This document shows, piece by piece, positions 55,221-64,000 of a stretch of 64,000 nucleotides of DNA (position 1 is its first letter; each line of letters begins with the position of its first letter). The DNA is from Symsagittifera roscoffensis. Lineage: Eukaryota; Xenacoelomorpha; Acoela; Convolutidae. The DNA lies in contig NC_087064.1 of assembly GCF_963678635.1 (NCBI RefSeq), forward strand, positions 36,961,716 through 37,025,715, given 5' to 3'. The notes under the pieces are model-generated. The model made no database searches and was not told where the DNA came from. It worked only from the letters and a program-made list of their open reading frames with translations. Made by a program: the position numbers and the translations under genes.

Positions 55221-56080
55221 ATGCTATGGGAGTTTTGGTTTAATCGTTTTCAATGGGGGATGGTGGCAAAACATGGCCTCAATCCGAAAAACTTTTATTA
55301 TGCCAAAACGTTAACCGCAGCGCAGGTTACAGCACTACTGGAGGAGGTAGACGGAAAGGATCGCCTGGCGTCGGAGCAAACACTTATCTCTAACTTGTAT
55401 TTGTGCCTGGGGAAGAAAGGACAAGATGAGCTACATAAAAGGAAACCACATCTGGATTTATCTACAACAAGGTACTCTCGAGTATTAGATACCATCGAAA
55501 CGGAATTTAAATATGAACGGAACGAAACGTACGAAACATTCCAATTTTTGGCACGAAAGCAACATATAGGAGAATCCTTGGAGCAGTTCCACTCAGTGTT
55601 AAGCGGGCTGGCCGCCCGATGTAATTTTGGAACGTTGGAGACCAGAATTCTGCGGGATGTGTTCATTGTAAACATGAACAATAGGGAGGCCCAAAATGGG
55701 TTATGCCGCTCGACGAAGACACCAGAGGAGGTGTACCGTATTGCACTGTCATATGAACGTGGATACAAATATGCTAAGTCATACGGATCGGCAACCGGGG
55801 GAGCAACAACTAGTGGCACCACCGGTGGAACTGGAGCGTTTCAGATTAAAACGGAACCGGTGGGAACAATCCGGGGAGGATACAGAAACAATAGACAGCG
55901 CGGCCGTGGATCGTTCAGAGGATGAGCGGAGATGAGAGGGGGCGGTTCTAGAAGATGCTATAATTGTGATCAACCCAATTTTACGCCGGAACACCTTACT
56001 CAATGTCCAGCCAAAGAAGCGGAACAATCGGGGAAGACCGGCAGTGGGACTAATATAAAATCAGGAGGACATGGAAGCTA
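55221..56080 (+). pseudogene. gag: Gag: capsid region and zinc knuckle
   Basis: The frame is open from within the LTR; the first ATG after the primer site is 55221 (MLWEFWFNRFQWGMVAKHG), though a start further upstream cannot be excluded. The capsid-like region includes YETFQFLARKQHIGESLEQF and RILRDVFIVNMNNREAQ, typical of retrotransposon Gag. A Gly/Arg-rich part (RGGYRNNRQRGRGSFRG) would bind RNA. TGA at 55923 interrupts the frame. In the same frame just after it lies the knuckle CYNCDQPNFTPEHLTQC (CX2CX8HX4C), then TAG at 56078. Gag would form the particle around element RNA. Confidence 0.82.
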
Positions 56081-56661
56081 GTGAAATAGGCGACGCGGAG
56101 GATACTTATTCACAACATGAAAATTCCGTAGGCTGGGTTAACACACCGGCAAAGAAGCAACGATCATAGGATTCGGATAGCTCAGGAGATTATGTTGTCA
56201 TGGCTATCAAACCTCGGAAAGAGACGGAATTGAAGGTGGCCGGCGCTCGACTACCAATCAAAGTAAATGGGAAGCAAACGAATGTCTGGATAGATAGTGG
56301 ATCACCAATTTCAATATTCACCATTGGAGAATTGAAACGGACATTGGGCACCGCAGGCGTGAACGTGAAGGCACCAGCACCGGAGGACGATGAGTTCAGG
56401 GATTACGGAAACATTCCCTTACGACTACTAGGAACGGTGGACGTCTCGTTGGAAACAAACGGATGGGTGACAAACGCGAATATCAGAGTGATTGGAGGAA
56501 GCAGACCATCGATCATTGGAAGAGACCTAATGCCAAATCTTAAATTGCAGATAGTGCAGAAGGTACCGGAGGAGAACGTGATGTCGGTGCAGGGAGAACA
56601 AGCGGGGCCGAAGCAACAGAGAAGAGGACTCATTAGACCCCTGGCAGACTTATTTCAGTAA
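56071..56661 (+). pseudogene. pol: Retropepsin-type protease region
   Basis: In the frame +1 relative to gag, ATG 56071 starts MEASEIGDAEDTYSQHEN with a TAG at 56167. The main frame then runs from 56200 with ETELKVAGARLPIKVNGKQT followed by the active site VWIDSGSPISIF (DSG), and later a GRDLMPNLKL segment near the usual flap/C-terminal signature (IIGRD). It ends at TAA 56659. The enzyme would cut Gag-Pol. The frame change from gag to pol around 56000-56070 could be programmed or a mutation. Confidence 0.8.
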
Positions 56662-57622
56662 GCAATTTAACAACCTTTTTAACAGAATCGGGAAAGTTAA
56701 GAATTATAAGGTACACGCGAATTTTTTCGAAACGTTAACGCCGATGCAACAAAAAGGACGTAGAGTGCCCATCACATTGCAGGATAAGGTCGATAAAGAA
56801 ATTAATAAACTTTAACGACAAGGACACATCGAAAAACTGAACGAATGTTCGGACAAGTATTTTGTTTCTCCGATTGTAATAACGGTGAAAAAGGACGGAT
56901 CAGTAAAATTAGCATTAGAATCCCGGGAGTTGAACAAGCAAGTCTACAAGAATAAATACCAAATGCCGAATATTGAAGAGCTCATGGATACGGTAGGACA
57001 AACGATAAGCGAACGGAAACCAGGAGATGTATATTTCTCTACCATGGATCTTACGTATGCGTGCGGTCAATTACCACTTAGCCCGGAAACGAGCGTTCAA
57101 TGCAATTTTTCGCTGGTGGGAGGAAAATCAACGGGCACGTATCGCTTTCAAACGGAGTTCTACGGCCTTACAACAATGCCAGCGGAATTTCAAAGAGTGA
57201 TGGATACGATCCTTTCGGAATTTCCGCAGGCGCACGCTTTTATTGATGACATTTTAGTGGTCACCAAAGGCACGGAGATTGAGCATATCTGGGCGGTCGA
57301 AAGAATCTTGCGGAAGTTAGATCGCGAGAATATGTCGCTTAAACTTACCAAATGCCAATTTGCGCGGAAAGAATGTGAATGGTTGGGGCATAAAATAACC
57401 TGTACCGGAATAACACCATTAATCCAAAAAACGGAACCGATCGAATCGCTAAAGGCACCAAAAACGGTGTCGCAGCTAAAATCTTTTATGAGATCTATCC
57501 ACAGCCTGCACAAATACCTTCCAGCCCTCGCGGAATCATCAGCCTCGTTACGCCCTCTTTTAAGTAGGAAAAACGAATATAAATTTGGAACAGTGAACGT
57601 CAAATGTCGTTCGAAAATCTAA
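56660..57622 (+). pseudogene. pol: Reverse transcriptase of the second gypsy element
   Basis: Frame 3 reads continuously from KQFNNLFNRIGKVKNYKVHA through RVPITLQDKVDKEINKL, a TAA at 56812, and then QGHIEKLNECSDKYFVSPIV. Motif A is YFSTMDLTYACGQL, motif B FYGLTTMPAEFQRVMD and the catalytic box AFIDDILVVT, followed by the thumb (CQFARKECEWLGHKI; VSQLKSFMRSIHSLHKYLP). The RT core residues are intact. The stop at 56812 and the frame change from protease make normal translation impossible without suppression. A further frameshift near 57600 leads to RNase H. Confidence 0.88.
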
Positions 57623-58319
57623 AAAAACAGGTGGCTAATATAGTAGAACTTCGGCATTTCGATATATATCGTGACACAAGAATCGTATGCGACGCGAGTC
57701 ATAACGGGCTCGGAGCGTTTCTTGAGCAACTAAATTCCGACGGCTGGTGGCCGATATCTTTCGCATCCCGGTACTTAAACGAGGCAGAAAAAAATACTCA
57801 ATGAATGAATTAGAAATGCTTGCAGTTTTGTGGGGGGCGGAGTATTTCCAAAACTATGTGTTGGGGAGACATTTTTTAACTGTTACGCACCATAAAGCAC
57901 TTGTATCATTGCTAAATGGGAACAACAAAAAGAACAAAACAATGTTCAGCAGATTAACCAGACGGTTAGATCGTCTAATACCATTCGATTTTCAAGTAGT
58001 GCACAAACCCGGAGCAAAAATGGGACTCGCCGATTACCTATCGAGGCATCCCAGCTTGGATGCTCAACCGTGTTGCACCTATGATAGTATGTTTACAGTG
58101 GCGAAAATTAGTAGCATTAAATCCGCCCTCGGATTTCAACAGGAAGCTTTATCCAAAATAGACTCGAGTCTCCACCGGTTAATAATATTAAACGCGTTTG
58201 TAATATATCGAATAGAAAACAACCGGTGGAGGGCGAACGATCATGCGGTGAAAATTGGACCAATCGCAGAGCGACGAATTGCATTTCCGGCAGGTCAATT
58301 AAATCTAGTGGAAATTTAG
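57604..58319 (+). pseudogene. pol: RNase H region, split by a frameshift
   Basis: The frame from 57604 carries RIVCDASHNGLGAFLEQ (first Asp) and ends NEAEKNTQ at 57804. The next frame continues with SMNELEMLAVLWGAEYF (Glu), FLTVTHHKALVSLL, where the usual third acidic residue is His, and GLADYLSRHP (last Asp). So one catalytic acid is substituted in addition to the frameshift near 57795. The frame goes on as an unrecognised linker to 58319. Confidence 0.82.
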
Positions 58320-58801
58320 TTGGGACTATTATTGTAGCTAACTTTGGTTACTTAAATTCTTCAAATACAATCATTGAAAATTCTAAAAACAATTCAATTA
58401 TGGAGAGAAAAATTAGGAAACTATTGGAACGACACCCCAGCATTAGTAGTAGCGATGAAATAGAGGAGATTGATCAGGATATGCAGGCGATTACAACAGA
58501 AGTCCGGAGCACTAAAACAAACACCATCATTTCCATTACGTCGGTTTACCCTGGCGAAAGTTATCCACCGGTTAATCCAGAAAATAGAGTTATGTCCGTA
58601 ATTCCTAGAAATTGTAAAGTTGTAAGCAAACAAACCGCCCTTCCCGAATTGTTTAATCTTCGATTTATAGAGTCACAATATAGTTCCGGTCCACAATTAC
58701 AAGCCATTATCGAACTGATTAAATGTAAAGACCCTCAGTTACACTCAAAAATTGCAGCGATGAAAAGTACTATGCACAGTATACTCAGGACTTTCATGTA
58801 A
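58226..58801 (+). pseudogene. pol: Linker between RNase H and integrase
   Basis: The frame holds charged and Ser/Thr-rich sequence (MERKIRKLLERHPSISSSDE, TEVRSTKTNTIISITSVYPG) and, near its end, LRFIESQYSSGPQLQAIIEL, which resembles the segment preceding the integrase zinc finger in related elements. The overlap with the RNase H frame to 58319 means another frameshift near 58310, and TAA at 58799 separates it from the integrase. Confidence 0.6.
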
Positions 58802-58818
58802 GAGACGGATGCCTATGG

Positions 58819-59406
58819 ATGGACGAGAGGCTAGTGATCCCTAACAGCCTGCAAGCGGCGGTTAACAATCGGTTGCATTACTATCACCACGGGAAATCGA
58901 GTATGTATGACGCGGCCAAAGACATCTGGTACCCGTACATGTTCCGTAGCTTAGCGACTATCGCCGGGAATTGCCAGGAATGCTCATTAGCTGGTAAGAA
59001 CTTGAAAAGTATGTGTTCGAAAAATGATATAGGGAAGAAACCTGAGCCGAAAGAACCGAATGAGTCGGTCCAACTGGATTTTTGGGGGCCCATTAACTAC
59101 TTGAAGGAGTCTAAAAAGTATGTTTTGGTGGCGGTGGATCGGTTTTCTTGTTGGCCATTGGCTATGGTCTGTAATTCGAACCGGTCGGATAAAATCATTA
59201 AATTTCTAAAAGCGTACATTATTGCCGCGTACGAGTTCCGCGTCAAATTCGAGTTGACCAAGGAACAAACTTTATGTCCAAGGAGGTTCGGGCCTTCTGT
59301 TATAAACAAGGAATTGAGATTCTCATCTCGCCAGTTAACGATCACAGGGCAACAGGATGTTTGGCAGCATCAAGAGTCCAGTACTTACGTATGCGCGGGA
59401 GGATAA
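58819..59406 (+). pseudogene. pol: Integrase zinc finger and catalytic core (broken)
   Basis: The frame from 58819 has the HHCC finger (NNRLHYYHHGKSSMYDAA, then NCQEC) and the first catalytic Asp in VQLDFWGP, followed by KYVLVAVDRFSCWPLAM. Near 59250 a frameshift moves the core to another frame, in which the second Asp (RVDQGTNF, about 59256) and SPVNDHRATGC are read. After GC the expected segment containing the catalytic Glu is missing, and the frame changes again at about 59357. The core therefore lacks a recognisable DDE glutamate and cannot be active. Confidence 0.8.
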
Positions 59407-60586
59407 ACCGGAACCCTTGGATCGGATGGTTGAAAGCGCCCTCGGGGCTTTAAGATTCGCTAAAAACGCCACTCTCATCATAACACCGTTCGAAGCGCAC
59501 CACGGTCGGGAAGCTAACACGGTTCTCAGAAACTTGACTAAAAAGCCTTCATTATGGAATCTTAATTGGGAAAATGTAATACGATCAAAATCTGCATGTT
59601 TAGATGAAGGAGACCCAAACGCCCAAGCGATGCCGGAGCCCATGGATAAAAACTGGGGAGCCCGATATGACACAGAGTATGATCGGAAAAACAGGCGACA
59701 TCCATTGAAACTGGCCGAGGACCAAGCTGCTAACCAGGATGATGAACCTGGAATTGTACGAGCACCAAATGATCCAGCCGAAATACCACCGGCAGTCGTA
59801 ATGCAGAAGACCGGGGACCGGAATATGAATAGATATAGACCATTAAAATCCAATATAGTTGATCAAACTGAACATTCTATTAAAATGAGTAATGGTGGGG
59901 TGCTTAGGAAATCAGGAGTAGCACTCAGGAAAGCAAAACTTCCGAAAAAACGGGCGCCAGGACAAATCACTGCACCACCAACGCCGTGGGATCTGAAACG
60001 GAAGCTACTAACGAGTAGCAATCAACCAGGCAGTTCGAAAGGCACCAAGGGAACTTTTCACAGCACCATGGGGAAAAGATCACGATTCCAAAATTTGGAA
60101 TTCGCAGAAGACTCAGAATCAGAGTCGGAGGACCATTTACCGTTAAGCACAACTAAACAACTTGTTAAACAGACAAGTGGGGGAGCAAACGGTGGAGAAG
60201 ATGGACAGGGAACATCTAGTGGGGGACGGGATCAAGTTCAACCCAAAACCATCACAATTCGTCCCAGCAATTATGAGACGGCAACGGAGTACACGTTGGA
60301 ACGTGAAAAAGAAATCGGGAATGACCGGGGGAGAGAAAATACCGAAGGAATCGAACCACAAGAGACGGAGCGCGAGGCAGAACAAATGCCAGTAACCGGG
60401 GGGAAAAAGCGGGGTCGGAAACAACGACTTGTTTCCTATTCAAGCCAAGATTCGGCTAGTTCATTCGACAAAACTAGTTCAAGACGGTCGGGCAGGAAAC
60501 GAACAGCAGTGACTAAGATGGGGGCAGTCATGATTGACAACATTAGAAAGACGGACAAGTCAGGAGCAGTTGAAGAAAAAGAGTAA
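59357..60586 (+). pseudogene. pol: Integrase C-terminal region with long basic tail
   Basis: The 409-codon frame starts at MFGSIKSPVLTYAR and continues ALGALRFAKNATLIITPFEA, HHGREANTVLRNLTKKPSLW, the end of the integrase core and its C-terminal domain. About 300 further residues are charged and low in complexity: SKGTKGTFHSTMGKR, DSESESEDHLPL, and a basic patch TGGKKRGRKQR with KTSSRRSGRKRTA near the end. The patches resemble nuclear-localisation or DNA-contacting segments (AT-hook-like but lacking GRP). This is the longest open frame of the element and is intact, in contrast to the rest of pol. Confidence 0.78.
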
Positions 60587-60796
60587 AAAGATTATGAGTA
60601 ACAAATTATAAAACTTTCTGAAATGTGGAGGTCCAGGGAGAGGGCAGGCTGTGCAACGGAAAAAACTCAAAAGTTTACGTTTCAAAATGTTGTGGTAGTT
60701 GATTGACAAAACTCTTGTTGAAATTTGTTATTGATCCTATTGATTGATTGATAACAGAATTACATTGGATAAGTTAATTAGAGTCCTGAATTTTAC

Positions 60797-60807
60797 AAGG
60801 AGGGAAA
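60797..60807 (+). promoter_or_regulatory. Polypurine tract
   Basis: AAGGAGGGAAA lies directly upstream of the right LTR (TGTCATAG at 60808), the expected site of plus-strand priming. Confidence 0.8.
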
Positions 60808-61012
60808 TGTCATAGTATCTAAATTTAGTTCATGTTCCATTTCTAGTTGTGCTGCTTAATTCATTTATCTGTCTGGCGCTAACCAGTATTTAACCTTCGG
60901 AGTTGTCTGTCACCTTTGGATGACCGCCAATTTATTATCTCCGACTAACTTTATAACTTACGGTTGCTTATTTCACTGGATCAATTTAAACTATCGAAAC
61001 CGTATTTTCACA
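60808..61012 (+). repeat. Right LTR (205 bp)
   Basis: Matches 54936-55139 with the same internal spacing. The last bases read TATTTTCACA rather than TATTTTACA, so the exact end is uncertain by one or two bases; CATC then follows as on the left flank. Confidence 0.88.
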
Positions 61013-61027
61013 CATCTCAGTAAAGTG

Positions 61028-61224
61028 AAAAAAAAATCAATTATAATTTAGTTTCATTGTCAGTGTCCACAAAAGTGAAAAAAAAATCGATTATAATGGA
61101 TGAAAAAAGGATTTTGTTGCCTCGAAAAATAGTAATTTTATAATCCATTTTAATTGAATATAATCGATTTGTTTTCACTTTTGTGGACACTGACAAGGAA
61201 ACTCAATTATAATCGATTTTTAAT
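61028..61224. mobile_element. MITE-like palindromic element, right
   Basis: Long inverted termini: the core GTCAGTGTCCACAAAAGTGA (from 61060) is mirrored exactly at 61176-61195, and similarity extends outward through AAAATC(A/G)ATTATAATT on both sides. The inner part repeats ATCGATTATAATGGAT, as in the element at 54241-54452. It is non-coding, about 200 bp, and a likely non-autonomous DNA transposon or foldback element. Confidence 0.72.
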
Positions 61225-62371
61225 CATAGAACTCCAATGCGGGCAGGTGTCTTTGTTGGTTCAAGTCCGAACCAATAAAATTGAGTCAAGTCCGAACCAA
61301 GGTGAGTCACGATTGAAAAAATTTCAAAAAATACTACGCTCGATACGAAATGTTTTTTTTTCGTGAAAATTTCTATGGCCGTAGTTTCATTAGAAAAATT
61401 ATATGATCTGCATAGTTTTCTCATTCTACGATTGAACTGATTGATCTTGTTTTCATTACGATCTGTTTACTATGAGAACCCAGAGTACTCTAAAAATGAT
61501 CAAGTTCCACTGAATCTAGAACTACACTAGCAACAGACTGGAGCTTACGGCTTCAAAATGCATTTTGCGGATCGGTTGTGTTTCAAATTATTGAAAATTT
61601 GGCAGCCAAGTGTAATTTTTGAAAAATCAATATAGGGGAGGGAATAGTTAACAAGATCCGATTCCGCTAGTTAAACAAACAAAAATTCCCCCGGCGCAAA
61701 GCGGACGCCATAATTTTTTCTGAACAACCAATTAGTTCAGCAAATTGTTGAACTCTCTTCACGGTTTTGCTCCAAAACATTACAGTAGTCACTCAAAATT
61801 GCTAACAATTCACAAAGAGAACGCAAAGTCTTATGCTGACCGAACTTTTGTCCAAGTCATGGGGTCAACGTTATTACAAACTCTGAAAGCAAAAGTGTTT
61901 TACTTTTCCCTTTTGACAGTTCAAAAGCCATTTTGACACCAGTATAATGTCAAAATGGTTTCAGAATTTTAAAACGTTGTCTGGTAAGTTTGTTAGAAAT
62001 TTTGGTGAATGACAAGGAGACGGGTCCTATCACGACAGTGAACTTAATTAGCACTTATGACAGACAGTAAAGCAAACAAAGCAAAAGAAAGGCACCCAGT
62101 TAGGAGAAAAATTATTGGCCGATTATTCAGATACTATTTATTACAGCAGTTTGTCTTATTTTTGCTCAAATGAGAGGGCAAGCAATTTGCGAAACATATC
62201 ATTCGCTTACAGCCTTATTCGTTCCATTTCCCGCCAACATGACTTCATTTTGTTTGTTTAGCGCGTTATTAAGTTTAACGTTTAGACCAGATCCGCCTCG
62301 TTATCATTAACTTAAAAATTTTTGTGATAGCAGCAATGACGTCTAGTTTTTGTTTGTTTATCTTATTTTTA
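61225..62371. other. AT-rich stretch without recognisable gene
   Basis: Short frames of up to 70 codons, none recognised. A mirror pair agttcaaaagccattttgac / gtcaaaatgg near 61918-61955 is a small inverted repeat. Confidence 0.45.
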
Positions 62372-62442
62372 ATGACCTTGAATGACCATTAAAAATAGTG
62401 AGCTTGAAAGACCTTGAATGACCTTGAATGACCTTGAACGGC
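62372..62442. repeat. Minisatellite of gaccttgaat
   Basis: Five copies of tgaccttgaa(t/c) at about 10-11 base spacing, one of them separated by an inverted taaaaata insert (ttatttttaatgacc / accattaaaaatagt). Confidence 0.8.
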
Positions 62443-62807
62443 TAAATGGTGATGTGACTTGTTTTCGTATAATACGCCGATGTTTGTTAGTGATACAATG
62501 ATACTGAATGTTTAACTGTGTTTGAAATGGTTCGTCTTTGTCAATATGATAATGTTTGTCAATGTAGCAATGACCCTGAATAGTCGAAAAAGTTGATATG
62601 GCTGTGTTTGAAGCAATGGCAGTTTTCTAAGCTCTGTTTACAAAAAATATGTTTTCACTTGGCATATTTTTCCCTGGATACATTTCGTGCTTGAGATTTC
62701 TAACAATACCATTGCCCGTCTTCTTTCTTGACTTTGTCTGAGATTGTGTTAGGCTGCCTGTTAAGATCAATTTGAACAAGAAAACAAAACGATGGAAAAC
62801 TAATGAA
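62443..62807. other. AT-rich stretch, no feature seen
   Basis: Variants of aatgtttgt.a.tg..acaatgat recur loosely around 62480-62580; otherwise nothing is recognisable. Confidence 0.4.
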
Positions 62808-63061
62808 ACAAGACTGCTCGTATCAGGTCGAAACCCTGAATATTCCGACCGCCTTTTATGGTTTATGAAGCAGTATTAACATTAAAAAATTCAATAAAAT
62901 AAAACAAAAAAAAACAATTTTTCTAAAATTTGAATTTTTTAATGAAAATCATCCCCCCACACGCCATACAAAGTACAAAACGATAGATTTCGCTCCTTGT
63001 AACAAACCAATTATGGCACATAAACTTCTTTTAACCAATTTGGAACGATTTCTAAGTTGGA
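62808..63061 (+). repeat. Direct repeat copy 1, gactgctcgtatcag family
   Basis: Begins aagactgctcgtatcaggtc, includes tccccccacacgccata and gatttcgctccttgtaacaa, and ends ggaacgatttctaag. It matches 63747-64000 with moderate divergence, mainly in A/T runs. No frame is open across it. Confidence 0.88.
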
Positions 63062-63746
63062 TTAACTCTCCACTTACGCGTTAATAGCGCGAAATATATC
63101 GCGCGTTAATTGTCCCAAATTGGCCAAAATGGCAATCTTTAAGCCCCCGTAACTTTACGAAAAATAATCACAGGTAAAATATCATTTCAAATTTGAGCTC
63201 AAGACAACAATACCTTTCGAATGATCTAAAAAAATTCCGTCAAAAATGGCTAGTTAAAAAGTCGAAATTTGTCTGAAGAAAAAAAAAACCACCCCGAGCA
63301 CAAAAATTCCGCCACTTTCGTATCAAAAGTCGGAAGAATAAAAATTATATAAGGCTCAAATGACATAGCCAAACTTCCCGGATACTAGTCAACTAACAAA
63401 AAAGTTAAAGCCAATTATTTTTTTCCTCAAAAACGTTGGGGCGTTTCGTTAGAAGCAACAATGTAATACATACGAGAGCTCCGATTTTTTACGCAATTCT
63501 CTTTGATACCTAGCGTTTCATAAAGACAAAAAAGACTGCTCGTATCAAGGTAAAGCCCTAATTGTTCCGACTGCCCATCATTTAGTCTCGAATAGTTTCT
63601 CATAAATAAAATAATGACAAACTATGAGTTTTAGGCTGATCATATTGAAGTGTTAAAGTATGAGTAGTTTCTGGAATTAATACGACCAATTAGTTTTCCC
63701 CAATTCCATTTGAAACTCTTTTCTAAAATCGGTTTAAAAATAAACA
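63062..63746. other. AT-rich spacer with a partial third copy of the repeat head
   Basis: At about 63531-63575 the head of the repeat recurs (aagactgctcgtatcaaggt, gttccgactgcc) without its body. A palindrome-rich spot tagcgcgaaatatatcgcgcg lies at 63087-63107. No gene is seen. Confidence 0.55.
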
Positions 63747-64000
63747 AGACTGCTCGTATCAGGGCGAAGCCCTGAATGTTCCGACTGCCTTTTAAGGTTT
63801 ATGGAGCAAAAATAACATTAAAAAAATAAATTAAAAAAAAATAAAATTAAAGATTTTTTTTCTCTAAAATTTGAAGTTTTTTGAAAACCATCCCCCCACA
63901 CGCCATATGAAGTACAAAAGAATAGATTTCGCTCCTTGTAACAAATCAATCATGGCAAATCAGCTTCTTTCAACCAATTTGGAACGATTTCTAAGACGGA
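63747..64000 (+). repeat. Direct repeat copy 2, runs to the window end
   Basis: Starts aagactgctcgtatcagggc. Its head contains the perfect hairpin CAGGGC-GAA-GCCCTG, whose centre GCGAAGC is a known very stable DNA mini-hairpin sequence. The copy continues to the last base, so its true end is unknown. Confidence 0.88.

Larger units (their letters stand above)
54936..61012 (+). mobile_element. Ty3/gypsy LTR retrotransposon, full length but disabled
   Basis: LTRs of about 204 bp (54936-55139; 60808-61012) start TGTCATAG and end in ACA. A primer-binding site follows the left LTR, and a polypurine tract precedes the right one. CATC (54932-54935; 61013-61016) may be a 4-bp target duplication. Between them lie gag, a zinc knuckle, protease, RT, RNase H, integrase and a long C-terminal tail, all on the plus strand in the canonical order. 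The LTRs differ at very few positions, so the insertion is young, yet pol is spread over all three frames with several stops. GC content is higher than that of the neighbouring DNA. Confidence 0.92.

Overview
The window looks like repeat-dominated DNA from an AT-rich invertebrate animal genome. I found no bacterial or phage gene organisation, no rRNA, no confident tRNA and no recognisable intact host gene. Nearly all recognisable coding sequence belongs to retroelements in various states of decay. The species cannot be named from the sequence. The mix of Penelope-like elements (PLEs) carrying a PHD-type zinc finger, Ty3/gypsy elements with short LTRs, and a REL-type endonuclease fragment is only compatible with an invertebrate metazoan in general. 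A 200-base N run at 53,647-53,846 marks a scaffold gap.

Region by region. (1) 1-5.7 kb: a PLE GIY-YIG remnant, then a Ty3/gypsy element (1,432-4,739) with 83-bp LTRs and a 5-bp target duplication. Its Gag-protease-RT segment is inverted relative to its RNase H-integrase segment. (2) 5.7-9.1 kb: gene-poor AT-rich DNA with a perfect hairpin and a tRNA-like/Pol III-like module. (3) 9.1-36.5 kb: a composite unit present about four times, as one old decayed copy (9.1-13.2 kb) and three young copies (14.2-20.9, 20.9-26.8 and 27.1-32.6 kb). Each holds a minus-strand PLE (PLE1: RT N-terminal piece, PHD finger, YVDD box, GIY-YIG), a divergent plus-strand PLE remnant (PLE2: GIY-YIG part) and shared noncoding blocks, called here S, R and T. 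The third copy runs into an irregular tandem array of block S (32.2-36.1 kb) with a recurrent chimeric junction. (4) 36.5-42.6 kb: mostly anonymous AT-rich DNA, a direct/inverted repeat trio, and a possible broken small gene. (5) 42.6-53.6 kb: an array of diverged ~1.3-kb repeats containing a near-perfect 260-bp palindrome, a TTCGAC-motif minisatellite and a 615-bp tandem duplication. (6) 53.8-61.2 kb: a MITE-like palindrome, a long C-rich/G-rich tract, and a complete but disabled 6.1-kb Ty3/gypsy element (LTR-PBS-gag-PR-RT-RNaseH-IN-PPT-LTR), followed by a second related MITE-like palindrome. (7) 61.2-64 kb: AT-rich DNA with a minisatellite and a direct repeat carrying a compact GAA-loop hairpin.

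No element looks able to move by itself. The first gypsy element is inverted inside and lacks most of gag and its primer site. The second has stops, frameshifts, a substituted RNase H acid and no integrase glutamate in place. The PLE copies lack much of the RT or carry stops. The most unusual features are the PHD finger lying directly against the RT YVDD box, the recurring head-to-head PLE composite unit, a hammerhead-ribozyme-like core beside PLE1, and the inverted gypsy element. All calls rest on reading motifs and comparing copies within the window by eye; no database search or structure program was run.
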